Shown: piece by piece, positions 33,245-46,692 of the stretch | How positions within the stretch are numbered: the stretch's first letter is position 1 | How the letters are laid out: each line of letters opens with the position of its first letter | Assembly (NCBI GenBank): GCA_032164245.1 | Contig: JAVMKO010000003.1 | Coordinates: 44,766,890-44,830,889 of the forward strand | Direction of reading: 5' to 3' | Length of the DNA: 64,000 nucleotides | Source: Sternotherus odoratus | Taxonomy: Eukaryota; Chordata; Testudines; Kinosternidae | Position numbers and translations under genes: made by a program | Notes under the pieces: model-generated | What the model was told of the DNA's origin: nothing | Seen by the model: only the letters and a program-made list of their open reading frames with translations | The model's database searches: none

Positions 33245-34422
33245 TTGTTGTTCCATTTTTGTAACTTAAGTAATATGTTTCAGTGAAATTTTTTATTTGC
33301 ATTTTTCCTCATGATGATAAAACTAGTTACTGGAGAGTTATAATAGTAAATACATAATTTTAATAATTCAGTGAGAAATAAATTGACTAAAGATATGGCA
33401 AAAACCATTAATAGTAATTGCTTAAACATATATTTAAAAATGTCAACACTGATGTGGTTTATACTCTTACATTTTTAAAAATACGTACGCTTGAGTGATT
33501 GGATATCAATAGTAGTAAAACATGATTCAGTAAATCTTTTTTCTTAAAATTTCACAAATTCATATCCTGCTGTTTTAACACCAAAAGCAGCAGGGTCTGC
33601 AATGTGATTTGTAGCTTAAGTCCTGCATATTCCCCTCTTCTGGAGTCAGGTTGAATGCATGTGCTCTTGAGGATTTAATACATAGCTTGTATTTGTATAA
33701 TTTAAATGCTGAATTAGGGCCTGATAATGGAAAAATAGATTCTATAATAACAGTGCAGCTGTCATACTTGAAGATGTAACTTCAGATAGTTGAAATGCTA
33801 TACGTTTATTAAAATGAAAAAACAGCGAGGGAGATACATGTGTTCTAGATAAACATAATGCTTGATATTTGACAGATTGCAAGTATTTCATACAGCAAAT
33901 ATCTCTAAATTAAGTTTAAATGTAGCTCTCAGCTAGTTCCCACTGGGCAATATAGATGTAATCCAGGATAATTGAACTGAGCTGTTCTTTGTGCTGTGCA
34001 AACACAACTGATTTTTTTCTTCAATATGTATATTCTATGACATAAAATAGTGCAACAGTAAACATAACATTATCTTTGTCTATTTTAATATATGAGCAAT
34101 TCTTTCCATGAGAATGGTAAGGTGAGCATGTCACTGTGCAGTCATCAGCTGTCCCTTAAAACATTCAGAGGAACATTTTAGTAATGATGAGAATGAAGTT
34201 TAGAATGTTCTGTTCTTATCTGAGAGTCTTGCAGAGTTAAGACATTTTGGATCATTGTTTTCTTAAAACTACTGGTCTTTCAGATGCTGAGGTGTTAGGG
34301 TTCCCCATCTTCCCCCCTTTAAAATGTAAAATGCCTTAGTTGGACTTGCTTTCAGACAAAAAATGCTCTCTCAGCCTAATCATTTCAACATCAGAATACT
34401 GACAAACAATAGATCAAAAGAA
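33245..34422. other. Unannotated AT-rich stretch
   Basis: No supported feature. Confidence 0.4.
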
Positions 34423-34427
34423 GTCGT

Positions 34428-35554
34428 TGTGATGGGTTGGGATCACAGAAACCCCTTAGGAGCTGCCACCCGATGTGCCAAGGCTACTCCTGCCTCAGTT
34501 TTCCTGCCCAACAGCTTAGGACATCAGTACCCTGCCAGATCTGAGCCACGTCCCCTAACAGCTGTGAGCTTTCCTGGAAACAGGCAGGCAGTATTCTTAC
34601 CTCTGGCACTCAGATGCTCAACTCCCAATGGGGTCAACCCCTGAATAAAATTTGTTTTGCCCTGTATAAAGCTTATACAAGGCAAACTCATAGATTGTTC
34701 ACCCTCTATAACAATGATAGAGCGATATGCACAGCTGTTTGCCCCCCCCCCCCCCCACAGGTACCAAAACATACTCCAGGTTAATTAATAAGTAAAAAGT
34801 GATTTTAATAAAGACAGGAAATAGGATTTAAGTGGTTCAAAGTAGTAACAAACAGAATAAAGTGAATTACCAAACAAAATAAACAGAACACACAGATCTA
34901 ACACTATTACAGCAAAAAGCCTTACCCTCTGTGAATTCCTTCTTTCAGGCTAAACTCTGTTAGCTTGGGTCCAGCAATCACTCGCACCCCCCTGCAGTCA
35001 CAGTCCTCTGTCCAGTTTCTTCCAGGAATCCTTGGGGGGTGGAGGGCTGTTGTTTCAGCCAGCTGAGAACAAAAATGGAGATGTCTCTCCCACGTTTATA
35101 TAGACTTCCTCCTGTGGGTGTGAGCCCCTCCTCCTTCTTCTGCAGAGTCCACATGGACTCTCAGAGCACATGGTTCAGTCTCCGGTTTGAACCAGACTCC
35201 GCTCATTACCAGTCAGGCTTCATTCCTGAGGAAGCTCGGGTGTGGACGGGCGTCTACAAAGTTCATTGTTTGCTTGATTGGTTCTCAATTGGGCTTAACT
35301 GAGAATAGTCTTCTCCCAGAGAGCTGCTCAGCTGCTTTCCAAAGTCCACATACAACCAACCAAGCACATAGCCAATATTCATAACTTTGAATACAGAACA
35401 GACACATACATACAAATAGGATGAACAGATCCAGTGGATCATTACCTTCACAGAGATATGTTACATGGAATATGGTTTTACTACATATGCCAGTAATATC
35501 ATACATATATTTATAGGCACCCCCCCCTAAAGCCTTAGGGGGTACACCATCACA
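34428..35554 (-). mobile_element. Solo LTR, 1.13 kb
   Basis: Bounded by TGTGATGG on the left and CCATCACA on the right, giving TG...CA ends. On the minus strand a TATATAAA box (complement 35096-35103) precedes an ATTAAA polyadenylation-like signal (complement near 34802-34808), which gives the orientation. A C-run (34741-34757) interrupts it. The flanking 5-mers GTCGT and CTTGT match at only 3 of 5, so the duplication is decayed or the boundary is slightly off. No gag, pol or env sequence is adjacent. I recognise this as a frequent turtle LTR but cannot name the family. Confidence 0.75.
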
Positions 35555-38165
35555 CTTGTGTTACTGAGATTTTTTTTTTTACTATAAATAGAACTAGTCT
35601 GAAATACTTAGCAATCATTTTGACTATACCTGAAACATAAAATGGCCAGAAAAACAAAATTCTGTGGTGTAAGCAAATTCAGAGGTACCACAAACTGTTT
35701 GATATCGGAGCCTGTATTGTCCCCTTGCTCTTCCATGGGGATGGAGGCCACTGAGTCTGGTCCTGTCTGGTTAGGACCAGAGTCCACAAGATGAAGGATG
35801 GGCATGGGAGCTCCAATATTAAATAATGCTAGTATGATGGTAAACGTCTTGTTTGTCTTTGTAGTGACAAAGATAAAAGTTTCAGATCAAATCAAATTCA
35901 ATTGTTAGAAATACGGAGTTTAGAAGATTGGTCCAGAAGCCAACCAATATAAACTGATCATCTTTCTCTGAATTACTATAGCTGGTGTGCAGTTAGATAC
36001 TTACAGATGAATATTTATTTAAATAGAATGTAATATTTTTGACCGTGTCATCTTGTACATTTTCAGGTTATTGGTCTCTTCTGGGGCCTACGTTGGTTCT
36101 TGCCAACTTTGCAGAACTATTTGTGAAGAGAAAACACAGGTTCCTGGCTGCCTTTGGCATTGTATTTGGGATGTTATTAATTCCTAAATACTTTCCCTAG
36201 GGTTGGAGTTCCTTTTCTCTCAGAGATTCCTGCAGGGATTGCCCTCCAGCCAACTGCATTTGAGCTCCATTTAAGTTGTTCAAAGAGAAGAGATGTTACT
36301 GGGAAATATTTTGAGGCATGATGGAAACGGAAAAACACAAAACAATCTGCCATCAAAATGAACAGGTCTAGCTTAACACTTTTTGGAAATGTTCCTAGCT
36401 AGTTTCCAAGATTATTCACAAAGAATTGATACTTCAGAATTGTACATAGTAGTAAAGTCCTTTGTGTCCCACACCTGCCAAGCTGACTTTCTTTCTGCAT
36501 CCTTGTTGTTGGCACTTTGTTGTCTGCTACTGCAGTGACAGGTACTAATATAAAAACCTAGGTAGTTCTCAAGTATGTCTGCCTGTGGATCTGATGTTTG
36601 CCCAACCCATTGCCTCATTGTGATGACTCAGATTATTTCCTCCCACGTATATACAATTCACATCCTTCTGTTACACAGCCAACTTGAATAGGGTAGTGTT
36701 AATTTCTCTGTATAACAAATTAAAAAAATGGTAAAGTTTGCAAAGTCAAGCACTCCAAAATGAGGAGGCTGATGCTTCCTTCTGTTTCAGGCTGTCTGAA
36801 TGCCAGCGGGGAAGCATTGAGAGTGCAGGAGAGACTGTTTTTGTTACTCTCAGTTTAGGTGCCCAGGAAAACAGTGGCCCTTGGCAGCTGGGAGTAGCAA
36901 TTGCAGGTTAAGCTCTGCTTAACGCCAGGCTGTTGCATGGTCCAGTATGAACAGCACAGAGCTCAGTGGGAGTGGAGCATGCTCAGTGGAGATGGAATGT
37001 TTCACTGCCAGTTCCTAATAATCCTCTAATGAGCCCAGGCCAATGGCAATTTTCATTATAACTCAAGCAGATTTGGATGAATTTTCACAAGGACAGGAAA
37101 AGGTACCTTTCTTACCCCAGTGTAACCCTTCTGCCAAACTTTAAGTTACTGCTCCAAAGCTTAGAGACACTGGCCTTCTCAGGTGTAAGAATTTTTTAAC
37201 ACTGGCATAATTCAGCCTGCTGGACACGTGGCAGGAAAACCTGAATGGTTACAATTTGTGAAAGTTATAAACCTAGCACACTGGGGTCCTAATCCATGCT
37301 ATGGCTCTTAGGTGCCATGATGATGATGATAATAATGAATAAGCAGCTGAAAACAGGGTCTTATAATAAAAAGCATTAGACAACCTTAATTCTTGGTAGC
37401 ATTGCCTGCTCCACATATGATGACTTATTTTTTCCCTTATATTGACTTCTGTTAGATTCTCATCTCACTTCCTGTTTTAATGTTTATATTAAACTGATAC
37501 ACCTTTGAGGGTCCTCGTTTCCAGTGGATGCTTTGATCTAAAGTGTGCAACCAATATGTTGTTTTAGGTGTTTTGCATAAAATCTCATTAATTCCTTCCA
37601 TGGTCTGTTTTTAGAGAAAGATGTATTGTAACTAAAATCATAGCTATTTTGCTGGCAGCCTAATTCAGTTTATGGAAATTTAGCTTTTATGAAGCATAAT
37701 TATAGAATACTTTAAGAAAACTACAGAATGTGCAGTTCATATTGGATAGGCTGGACAATGAGTACTGAGTGTTATATTCAGGAGGAAGTAATAATGGCTC
37801 CTTCTTTGTTATGTAACTAATAATGCATAAATATAGTAACATTGTTTACACTAGGTATTGATCAACTAGCATGGTAGATATGTTGTACTTATTACACATT
37901 ACTTTTTCAAACACTTAAACATTCCTCTTCATACCATCCAAGTCCCATTCTACTAAAAAGGTCTGAGTTGACTGAATATGTTTGTAGTCCCTTATGCATA
38001 TTATCCAAACCATCTCAAGAGCTGAAGAAAATAGTTAAGAAATACCACATTATTCAGCCACATTTTTTATCAAAGCACAACTTTAGTGAGATGTAGTTTA
38101 AGATCACTTTGGCATTGAATTTACAACTAACTGATGAAAAGAGATACAGAAGTGAAATAATTCAT
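35555..38165. other. Unannotated stretch
   Basis: 2.6 kb with no supported exon or recent repeat. Confidence 0.4.
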
Positions 38166-38173
38166 TAAGCAGT

Positions 38174-38582
38174 AAGGGCCGGCGACAGGGGGGTACAACA
38201 GGTACAGCTGTACCGGGCCCTGGTACGCAGCTGTACCCCCTTGTCGCCGGGCCTGTGAGCAAGGCGCGGCTCCAGGAAACCGCTGCAGTGCTCACCAGCC
38301 CCCTCCCCCAGCCGCCTCCCCCCCGCCCCCCTTTGCTTCTCCCGGCCGGGCCACGCGGCCACAGCGCATGCAGGGGTTGGGGCCTGCGGGAGGCAGGAGA
38401 CCGGCCGGGGGCGGGGGGGGGGCACGGGCAGCGGGAGACCAGCCGGGGGGGTGACCCCAGAAGGGGGACCCCGCGGGCGACGGGAGACCGGCCGGGGGGG
38501 GGGGGGGGGCGGGCAGAGGGAGACTGGCGGGGGGGGCATATGATCTGCGTACGGGGCCCCAAAATTCCTGTCGCCAGCCCTG
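38174..38582. mobile_element. GC-rich hAT-type MITE
   Basis: 409 bp with ends AAGGGCCGGCGACAGG and CCTGTCGCCAGCCCTG, flanked by exact 8-bp duplications TAAGCAGT (38166-38173 and 38583-38590). The left 90 bp fold back on themselves (GGTACAGCTGTACC / GGTACGCAGCTGTACC, then TTGTCGCCGGGCCTG), so an extra inverted terminus lies inside. The interior has G-runs and GGAGACCGGCCGGGG units. Predicted proteins over it are low complexity. Confidence 0.92.
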
Positions 38583-38590
38583 TAAGCAGT

Positions 38591-39428
38591 ATTTCAGTCT
38601 AACGAGTATACAGTTTTGTTTTACTTTGTGTTCTGTTTACAGTACTAGGTTGATGAAAATGTTTGGGCCAACACTGTCTTTCAGCATTATGTCATGTAAT
38701 TAAATTATGATTATTTATGCATAATATAGATGGGCATGGTCCTTTTCAGGCCAAATAAAAATTGGCGGAATGTCTGTTCTTATGTATATTAAGTTTCTTT
38801 ATTTTTGTGCTTTTAAATTGCAAATGTATTGCAATGTCTGGATAGCATCCAAGGTGAAGGCAGGTGTGGAGCCTAGTGTTGACTAAAGTGAATTTTAAAT
38901 TAGCTGTTCTTAAATAATATAGTAAGATAATATCAGTGTCTTTATATTTCCTATTGCATATTTACATTTATTGCAACTCAAATTAGTCACTATCCAGTAT
39001 TTTTCTACATAGTATAGGATATTTTTTTTTTATGCTTCCCATCTCTTCCCCCTGCTTCCAAGTTATAGTTTGGGGAGGCCTCAGGTTGGACGATTAGGAA
39101 TGCTGTGCATTAGAAGTTGGGAAGTGGTTGCAAAGCTACCATTTATATAGTGCTTAGTTGAACTGGCAGACCCTGCTTTCAAGGAAACAAGATTAAGGCA
39201 CATGAGACCATATAAAAGATGATCTAGACAGAATTATGGAACACTTAAAATATTGCAAAAACCAGGAGAAAAAAATAAAATTCTCCATTTTTTTCTTTTA
39301 CACTACGTGTAGCATGTGTAAATTACATTGATATATGAAAGGCACATAGAGCCATTTGTGGCTAGCCATAGGAATAGTCATACCAAGGGAAACCTAGGAA
39401 TTACCGTGCAGGACCTAACCAGTGATTC
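38591..39428. other. Unannotated
   Basis: No supported feature. Confidence 0.4.
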
Positions 39429-39436
39429 CTCTAGCT

Positions 39437-39625
39437 CAGCGGTTCTCAAACTAGTTGAGACCGCGACCCCTTTTTGTGATCCGGCGGCGCGTGCGCCCCG
39501 GTCCCCCGTCTCCGCTGCGGGCGGGCGGCCGGGAGAGCCCCGGTCCCCCGTCCCTGCCGCGAGTTGCAGTGGCAGGAGCTCACGACCCCCCGGGGGGTCG
39601 CGACCCCCCAGGTTGAGAAACCCTG
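39437..39625. mobile_element. Short hAT (Charlie-like) MITE
   Basis: 189 bp with ends CAGCGGTTCTCAAACT and AGGTTGAGAAACCCTG and exact 8-bp duplications CTCTAGCT (39429-39436 and 39626-39633). Subterminal GCGACCCC/GGGGTCGCG motifs, as in mammalian Charlie-type MITEs. High GC. Confidence 0.93.
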
Positions 39626-39799
39626 CTCTAGCTCACTATTCTGTCAGTTATAGTGGCCAGTATCATGTTCTTCAGAGAAGGTACAAGAAACCCTGAAATA
39701 GGCATTTATCAGATACCTCACCTGAGACCGTGTTTACTCAGCCCCCAATAGTTAGAAGTTGGCTTGTGCCCTGAAGCATAAGGGCTTATATCAATTACA

Positions 39800-41010
39800 A
39801 TATACTTCTTTAATATTTAGTATTATAACTTTGGATATTCTTGTTATCCACATGGATGTCTAATGTTTTTTTGAATCTTGCTAAGCTCTTAGCCAGTAAC
39901 ATTTTGTGGCAATAAGTTCCACAGGCTATTTCATTGTTCTCCACATTTATTTTCTTATATCAGTTTTCAATTTGCTGCTCTTTGATTTCACCGAATGCCC
40001 TCTTGTCCTTAAATTATGGAGAGTGTAAATAGGATCACCCAAATTATCTTTTATATAAAATATATTGTTTTGCAGATTTCAATTATGTTGCCTCTTACTC
40101 ATCTCTTTTCTAAACTAACCAGTTCATTTTTTTCCCACTCTCTATTTGGAAGATATTTATGCTTCTAGTTGCTTACATTGTATATCCCTGAACATTTATG
40201 TTTTTGTTCTACCCTTCCTGAGACTGGATGGTGAGAACTAAACACTATATTGTAGGTATGGGTGAATCATTGACTTATAAAATGGCACTATCACGTTTAG
40301 ATATGAATTCAATTAAATTATTTGTAACTCTAACATTTTCTTTGCCCTTTGGCTGATGCTGCAAATTGATAGAGGTTTTCACTGACCTGGCCAAAATGAC
40401 TCCGAGGTCTTTTTCCTGACTGTTTTAATTTAAAGCCTAGTGTAAATGTGTATGAGTAATTCAAATGAGTAATTCCAACATTTATTACCTTGCACTTGTC
40501 AAAAGTGACCTTCATCTTCCATTCTGTTGCCCATTCACTAGCTTTAGGTCCTTCTGAAGTTCTCTCTAATCTTAATTAGCCTAATTAATTACATTTTATT
40601 GTCTCACTATTTCCCCCCCCCCCCTTTTCTAGGTATTAGACAGCATCAGTCTCAGAACAGAACCTTGGGACATCCCACTGCTCACCTTTTGCCATGTTGA
40701 AAATTGACCTATTTATTCCTTCTCCCTGAAAGACTGTTAGCCAGTTTCTAATTCATGATAGTACTTTATCTCATTTATTACTTGCCTTCAGGACTGCTTA
40801 GTTTCCTTCATAGTCTCTTGGGAGTTATTTTTGTCAAAAACAATTTGAAAATCCAAATTATGTTATCTAACCCTCATTTGTACACAAATTCCAGCACTTC
40901 CTTTTCTGACACCACAATTTCTGATGATATCTCAAGTTTACAGCTTAAAAAGAGTTGGTCTGGGATGGTATCTCTCCAGCATCCTTGTACTAAAAATTGT
41001 GGCTTTTGAT
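39800..41010 (-). mobile_element. Old CR1 LINE ORF2 fragment
   Basis: On the minus strand the region spells decayed CR1 reverse transcriptase. Near 40700-40850 there is a remnant of the YLDF.KAFD region (reading IIWIFKLFLTK), near 40640-40690 a remnant of the GVPQGSVL motif, and near 40330-40515 MKVTFDKCKVINVG with YTFTLG, matching the CR1 W.M.FN.DKCKVMH.G segment. Many stops. A C-run sits at 40613-40624. It is much older than the plus-strand CR1 at 32380. Confidence 0.75.
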
Positions 41011-42149
41011 GCATACATATTTTTTCTATTTGTGTTTAGATCTTTGGTTATTTATTCTTCTCATTTCTGTTTTATTGGCTATAGTTTCTGCTCCTTTGTA
41101 TTGGTGTCATTCAATATTTATTTGGCTTGAATAACCCCAAGAGCCTTTACCATTAGGCATACTTTACTTCCTCAATTCCTTTCTCATTTTGTGATTGCTG
41201 TTGTGTGGTTCTAAACATAAAGATGTGAATTTTCTTACTTTATCTTTGAGGGACTCTTATAACTAGCTTCCTCATTTTTGAAGTTCCTTCTTGAAATTTT
41301 GGTGTCTCAGTGCTGGTTATCATTCTTCTGAGGTATTGAACTGTATTGTAGTCACTGTTGTTTAGTGGCTCTACTGTAGTTACTGCTTGAACCAAATCTT
41401 GAGCATCACATAGGGCTAAACTGAAAATAAAATTGTGTGTTTTTTCTAAAGACCTTAATAGAGTTTCTTATGAACAATGTAGGCACAGGCATGAAAACAT
41501 GCCCCGATAAGAAATCTGAGATCTCTGCATTATAATGTAATATATAATTGAAATGTATTGACCCCCCTTCTAGCCCTTCCTCCCTGCGTTAGTCTCTGGT
41601 ACATCTATTGTGCCCCTCCTTGTTGTGCCTCTTGCCCTTTCCTCAGTCTTCTTCTCCTAATATCTCTGCATACTTACCACATCTGTTAATGGTTGGTAAA
41701 AGAGGCTATTTGTATTCCTGGATAGGCAGTTAAACTTCAGGCGTATTGATGATTTCAGTGTTGTTCCCCCTATTCCTTTTAATCTGAGTTTTTCCTATTC
41801 TGTCAGATATTGCTCATGCCACAAACAAGGCTCTGTCATCCCTGTCTATCCTGGGCTGCTGTTTGCATGTCCTCTGTGTTGCTGAGTACCATTCATTATC
41901 CATCTCAGAAACAGTGTGTGATGGCAGGATCCTTCGCACGTTCTTTTAGCTGCCCCAGTGGCACACCTGCTGTGGCAGACACTCTGGCTTCATTCCTAAG
42001 ATATGTCCCAGATATTTCCATCCTAATTTCTGGATAACTTTAGAGACAAGGGGCTGCTGAACTCTCTGATGTTATACATTTATTCCATTTAATACCTGCA
42101 TTTTTCTAATAATTTTTTTTGGAAGATATTTTTAATGGAGAATAATACT
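41011..42149. other. Unannotated
   Basis: No supported exon or repeat. Confidence 0.4.
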
Positions 42150-42300
42150 ACCCAGCTCCTACATAGCACTTTTCATCCATAGATCTCAAATCACTTCACA
42201 AAGGTGGTCAGGATCATTATAACTGTTTTACAAATGGAGAAACTGAGGACAAGAGCGGTGAAGTGACTTGTCCACTGGCCAGTAGTAGAGCCAGAAATAG
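42150..42300 (-). mobile_element. MIR-type SINE fragment
   Basis: ATAGATCTCAAATCACTTCA, TTACAAATGGAGAAACTGAG, AGTGACTTGTCC and AGAGCCAGAAATAG read as the MIR core on the minus strand. Confidence 0.8.
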
Positions 42301-42387
42301 AAAAAACTAACTGCCAGAAAAAACATCTTATTCATAAAATCAGTTCTATCTCTTTGATAGCCTCCCTCTTTGTATGAGGCATGTGTT

Positions 42388-42655
42388 CTTAGGTATGTCT
42401 ATACTTTGAACTGGGGGTGTGATTTCAGCTCGAGGAGACATACTCACTCTAGCTTTCATTGAGCTAGTGCACTTAAAATAGTATAGCTGCAGTAATGGGA
42501 GGGGCTACTTGCCTTCAGTACACACCTAGGGTCTTGGAGCAGCTAGTTCTTCATGCTCCTTGTGCTACTCTGACAACACTATTTTTAGCACACTTGCTTG
42601 ATGAGATTGAAAGTGAGTATGTCTCCTTGAGCTGGGAAATGCACCAAAAGTATAG
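42388..42655. mobile_element. Fold-back MITE
   Basis: The left arm has GTATGTCTATACT, CAGCTCGAGGAGACATACTC and GAGCTAGTGCACTTAAAATA. The right arm has the inverted CACTATTTTTAGCACAC, GAGTATGTCTCCTTGAGCTG. Arms are about 100 bp and diverged. No transposase. Confidence 0.72.
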
Positions 42656-42775
42656 AAATATTCTTTGAGGCAGGAACGGTATCTTCCTATGTGTTTATAG
42701 TGCTTAATACAGCAGGACCTTCCAGTCCTCAGTGGGGCCTCTGGACTCATACTATGATATAAATATTCAAGAATA
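42656..42775 (+). mobile_element. MIR/CORE-SINE 3' tail
   Basis: GAGGCAGGAACGGTATCTTC, TGTTTATAGTGCTTAATACA and CAGTGGGGCCTCTGGACTC follow the order of the MIR tail. Confidence 0.6.
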
Positions 42776-44584
42776 ATGCTTTCCAAATCATTAAATTTCC
42801 CAGTGTTTGAAACTTGTAATACCAAATGTAGCCACAAAAATAGTTTTGAAAATACTTACAAATACAATAATTAATTAGCAGGTTGAAATCTTATACTAAG
42901 TAGCAAATCCTGAAAAAATGTGGGATTATAAATTGAATGCTACAAGACCATTTACTGTAGCCAACTTGCTATAATATGCATATATACTTATATATACAAT
43001 ATTGCATTTCATTTTCATTTCTAATTGTTTGAAATATGAATGTTTTGCTTTTTAAATTCTTCATAAGCTATTTCAGTACAGTGACGTAATTCGGGGGCAG
43101 TATTGTGCCTACTAATTAAATGCATTTCCTGAAATACATTAATTAAATATATAATTCTTTAAAAGGGAAGAAAAAACAGATTTTATGATTTTGAAAACAT
43201 AATTTCCAACCCTCTTCTCATTCATAGGGTACTGTGCTATGGTTGAATAAACAATTTAACCATGCTTGAATTTTCCTGATCATTAAATTGGTGAATGGCT
43301 TATCAAATGTCAAAGAAGTCATTTTAAGCACCGTGCAATAGAATATAAAATCATTTCTTTTAACATAGATTTTACTTTCTAGTATAGTATGATAAAGCTT
43401 TAGTCCTTGATAAACCAAAAGTTTGCCTTTAGTCTAAGTTAACGACAGTGTGACCTTTAGGTTTTTGGGGTTTTTTTGGTCTCAGTATCTGATCTTTGAA
43501 GACCAAATATGTCTCCTCTTAATATGTGAGTTTTGCTTTCACCTTAAAGTCACAAATTTAATTGCAATATTACATTTATTCCTATGTGCTGTTAATTACC
43601 AGACTACTTAACATCCTTTGTATGTGCAATGTTGTATTGTTTGTTCATGTATCCATTATATCAAGAAAATAGATATTAATGTAGAAGCTTTTGTGATTAC
43701 TGAATACAAAACCATTCCTATTAAAATATTATCAATAATATTATAAAATAACTGAGATATTTATCCCATATTTTGATTCTCACATTTTACTTTTCACTCT
43801 GAGGAAAGGGTTTTTATTGTGGTTTTTAAAGGACTAAAATTTAAGAAAGGAAAATTGATTTTGATTAAACGGCCAAAACGCTATTTGGTAAAACAGGATT
43901 TTGCAAAAGCTCTTAATATTTAATTTCTTCAGGTTGAGTATCTGGAAGAACATTTAGTTCCTGTTTGGAAAGATGAATGCCTTACACTGCGAAGTGTACC
44001 GAAGGCTCATCTGCAGTCACAGAACGCTGCTTGCTTCTCTAGCATGTACGTGCAAGGAAGAGTAGAAGGGGTTGAGTGGGCAGTTGGCAGTCATTCATTG
44101 TCAGTGATTGCTAGTCATTCATAAAAACTGCAGACCTGAGAGGTGGAGCCCGAAGGAGCAGCCTTTCAGACTGTTGCAGAAGATGCTCATTTGCATAATC
44201 ATAAGTGATTCTAAAAGCTTCTCAAATACAGCATGATGAATGTAATGACAAGGCGTATGATAAATCTGTGTGTAATTAAAAGAAATTGCATAGAATAAAA
44301 TAAAATATGTTAATTCTTTACTTATTGAGCCCATCACAATTTCATGTACATAGCAATCCGTCTGACAGTTCTGTTAGTTTCTCCTTGTTCAGTTGACAAC
44401 AATAAATCAGGTTAAAGGAGTGTGCTCTGTTTTGTGAAGTTGCTTGCAATATTTGCATTTATTTCCTTTAATAGATGTAAAGCAACAACAGGTAATTAAC
44501 ACATTGTGCTGGAGATACCAAATCAAATTCTATAGCCTATGAAAGTCCATATATTAAGATTCAGAAGCCTATAGAAATAGAACT
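42776..44584. other. Unannotated AT-rich stretch
   Basis: No supported exon. A GC-richer patch at about 43930-44170 looks like an old interspersed repeat, but I cannot place it in a family. Confidence 0.4.
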
Positions 44585-44676
44585 GGGGGCTTGATCCTGC
44601 ATTCCTTGCCCACCCAAAACACCTGCTGACTCAAATAGCAGTTTTGGATCTTCAGAGAGTGCAGGATTGGACCCCA
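44585..44676. repeat. Small fold-back repeat
   Basis: GGGGCTTGATCCTGCA at the left and TGCAGGATTGGACCCC at the right are inverted with two mismatches; 92 bp in total. Confidence 0.7.
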
Positions 44677-46690
44677 TAATTGTTCAGACTTTTAAATGAT
44701 GGTAAGAATTTAATTTCCAGGGAAATTACTGTCAAAAGAAACAAACAATAAAAAAACACCATTTCTCCAATGTGACTATTTTTTTTATGGTTGCTGTATG
44801 CAGCAGTTTTATTTTTCTTAACTGCTTATTCACCATACAATCTTGACAACACTTTATATCATCGTGTCCAAAATGAGTCAATGAAGCAATTTTTTTAAAT
44901 TTATAGGTTATACATTTGATTTGTTAAAAAACAGGATGTGAATGTTATTACATCCAATATTCAGTCTTTTAAAGTTGGCATACCTTTCCTGAAAACCTCC
45001 AGATGTAATCACTCATCTGACAGCATGCTGATCTAGTATTAGTAAGATACAATATTTAAGGCAGGATGCAGTGTTCAGTATCATAGCATTAAAATTAAAG
45101 GATCTCATTTTAAAATGGGCAGACTTGATTTTCTGTAATAAATTATTTATTTTGTTATAGTGCAAAACAACTACTGTATCCTGTCATGTAGGAAGGATCT
45201 CCATGGATAGTAAAGGTGAGGGAGAGGGGAAAAAATCTGCTTTAACTTCCCCAGATTTTTGGGTGTTTATACTTGGAGTTTTAGTTCAGACCCATTTTAA
45301 GTAAAGTCAGAAAGAACTTTAATACCAGCCTATGTTAAACCCAGAAATAATGAGTGGTTATATACTGTTTGAGTCCCAAATTTAGTTTTGAGATACTATT
45401 CACTCCTGTTATCAGACAGAAGATTTTTACAACAATGCAATTCAATGTATCTTTAACAAATAGCTAATTAAATTGTACAGAAACTGTGATTTAAAAAATG
45501 GATCTGTATGGCTATGTTCTAGTGACAATGTTCTAGTGATTCTATATGTCTATGTTCTAGTGAAAACCTCATGGTTTTCAGAAGGTAATTGTCCATTGTT
45601 GGAGAAGAATTAATTTTATAGAATCAGATAGCTTAAATAAAAAATGCCCTACATATATGTTCTTATCTACATAGAACTCTTCTATTATTTTAGATTGAGA
45701 CAGATCCAGCTGCATGCATGCATCACCCAGACACCCCAGTTTGGTCACCCTGAGCAGCCATCAAGAACAGCTCCCCACTGCCACAAAACTTTCCCCTCCT
45801 GGCCACTTTATCACCTTCCGGTCAGGAGCCATACAAGCAGCAGTAGATTCATCACACTTCCTTGTGATGACCTTATTAGCACTCAGCTGATTCATAACAA
45901 TATACTTGGCTGTTCTTGAGTTTCCATCCTCAGTCTGTACTGCAAGTTGGACTAGCTAACATTTTACAAAAGGAAGGCTTTTTTCCTTAAATAATTTATA
46001 AAATAGATAAAAGCCTACCCATCAGTGAAATGCATCTCAAAGCTGTAGCTGGATTGGCAGTTTCTATTTATAAACTTGCAGCTCCCACACCCATAATGGG
46101 TTTGTCATGGCTAGAATTTTCAGAAATTTTTCAGCTTCTAGCCATGCTCTAACATCTTTGGGGTTTAGCGAAGACCGGACTAAAGGTAGAAAATATCCTT
46201 ACCCTAACAAATAAAAAGCCTCAAAAAAAGTGATTGAAAGCCAAACTTGTTAAAGGTAGGAGGTGAGGCCTAGACCAAATCCCTGAGATTACTAAACCCC
46301 AAAAAGTTTAAAGCTGGAATGTGCCGAAGCGTAGCTCCCCTGATCTGCTAGAAGAGAAGGACAACTCCCTCTGCTTTTCCTTTCCCTACCTTCAAGGAGT
46401 GATGATGCCCTAGAAAGCGGCTCTTCTGCCTTAGTTGTGAGGAGTCAACATGCCCACTTTGGAGGAAAAAAAGCAGTTGCCCTATGGTTCTTGCATCTTT
46501 CACGATCAGTCCTGAACATGTGGCTTCTCTTCCAGCTTTGAACCTGAGAGAAGGAATAAAAGGATTGTTCACGACTCACCCCACCTTTAACACCTCCAGT
46601 TCCTTTGTAGCTTTGGTAAAATCCTGGGCTTGCTGAAGTCAATGACAAATTTCCCATTGGCAGCAATAGGGCCAGGATTTCCCCCCAATG
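44677..46690. other. Unannotated stretch
   Basis: No supported exon. TCTAGTGA-type units recur three times at about 45520-45563 (local tandem duplication). Confidence 0.4.
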
Positions 46691-46692
46691 TG

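Noticed and set aside
38104..38602. Pro-rich frames of 115-152 residues
   Set aside because: Translations of the GC-rich hAT MITE at 38174-38582.
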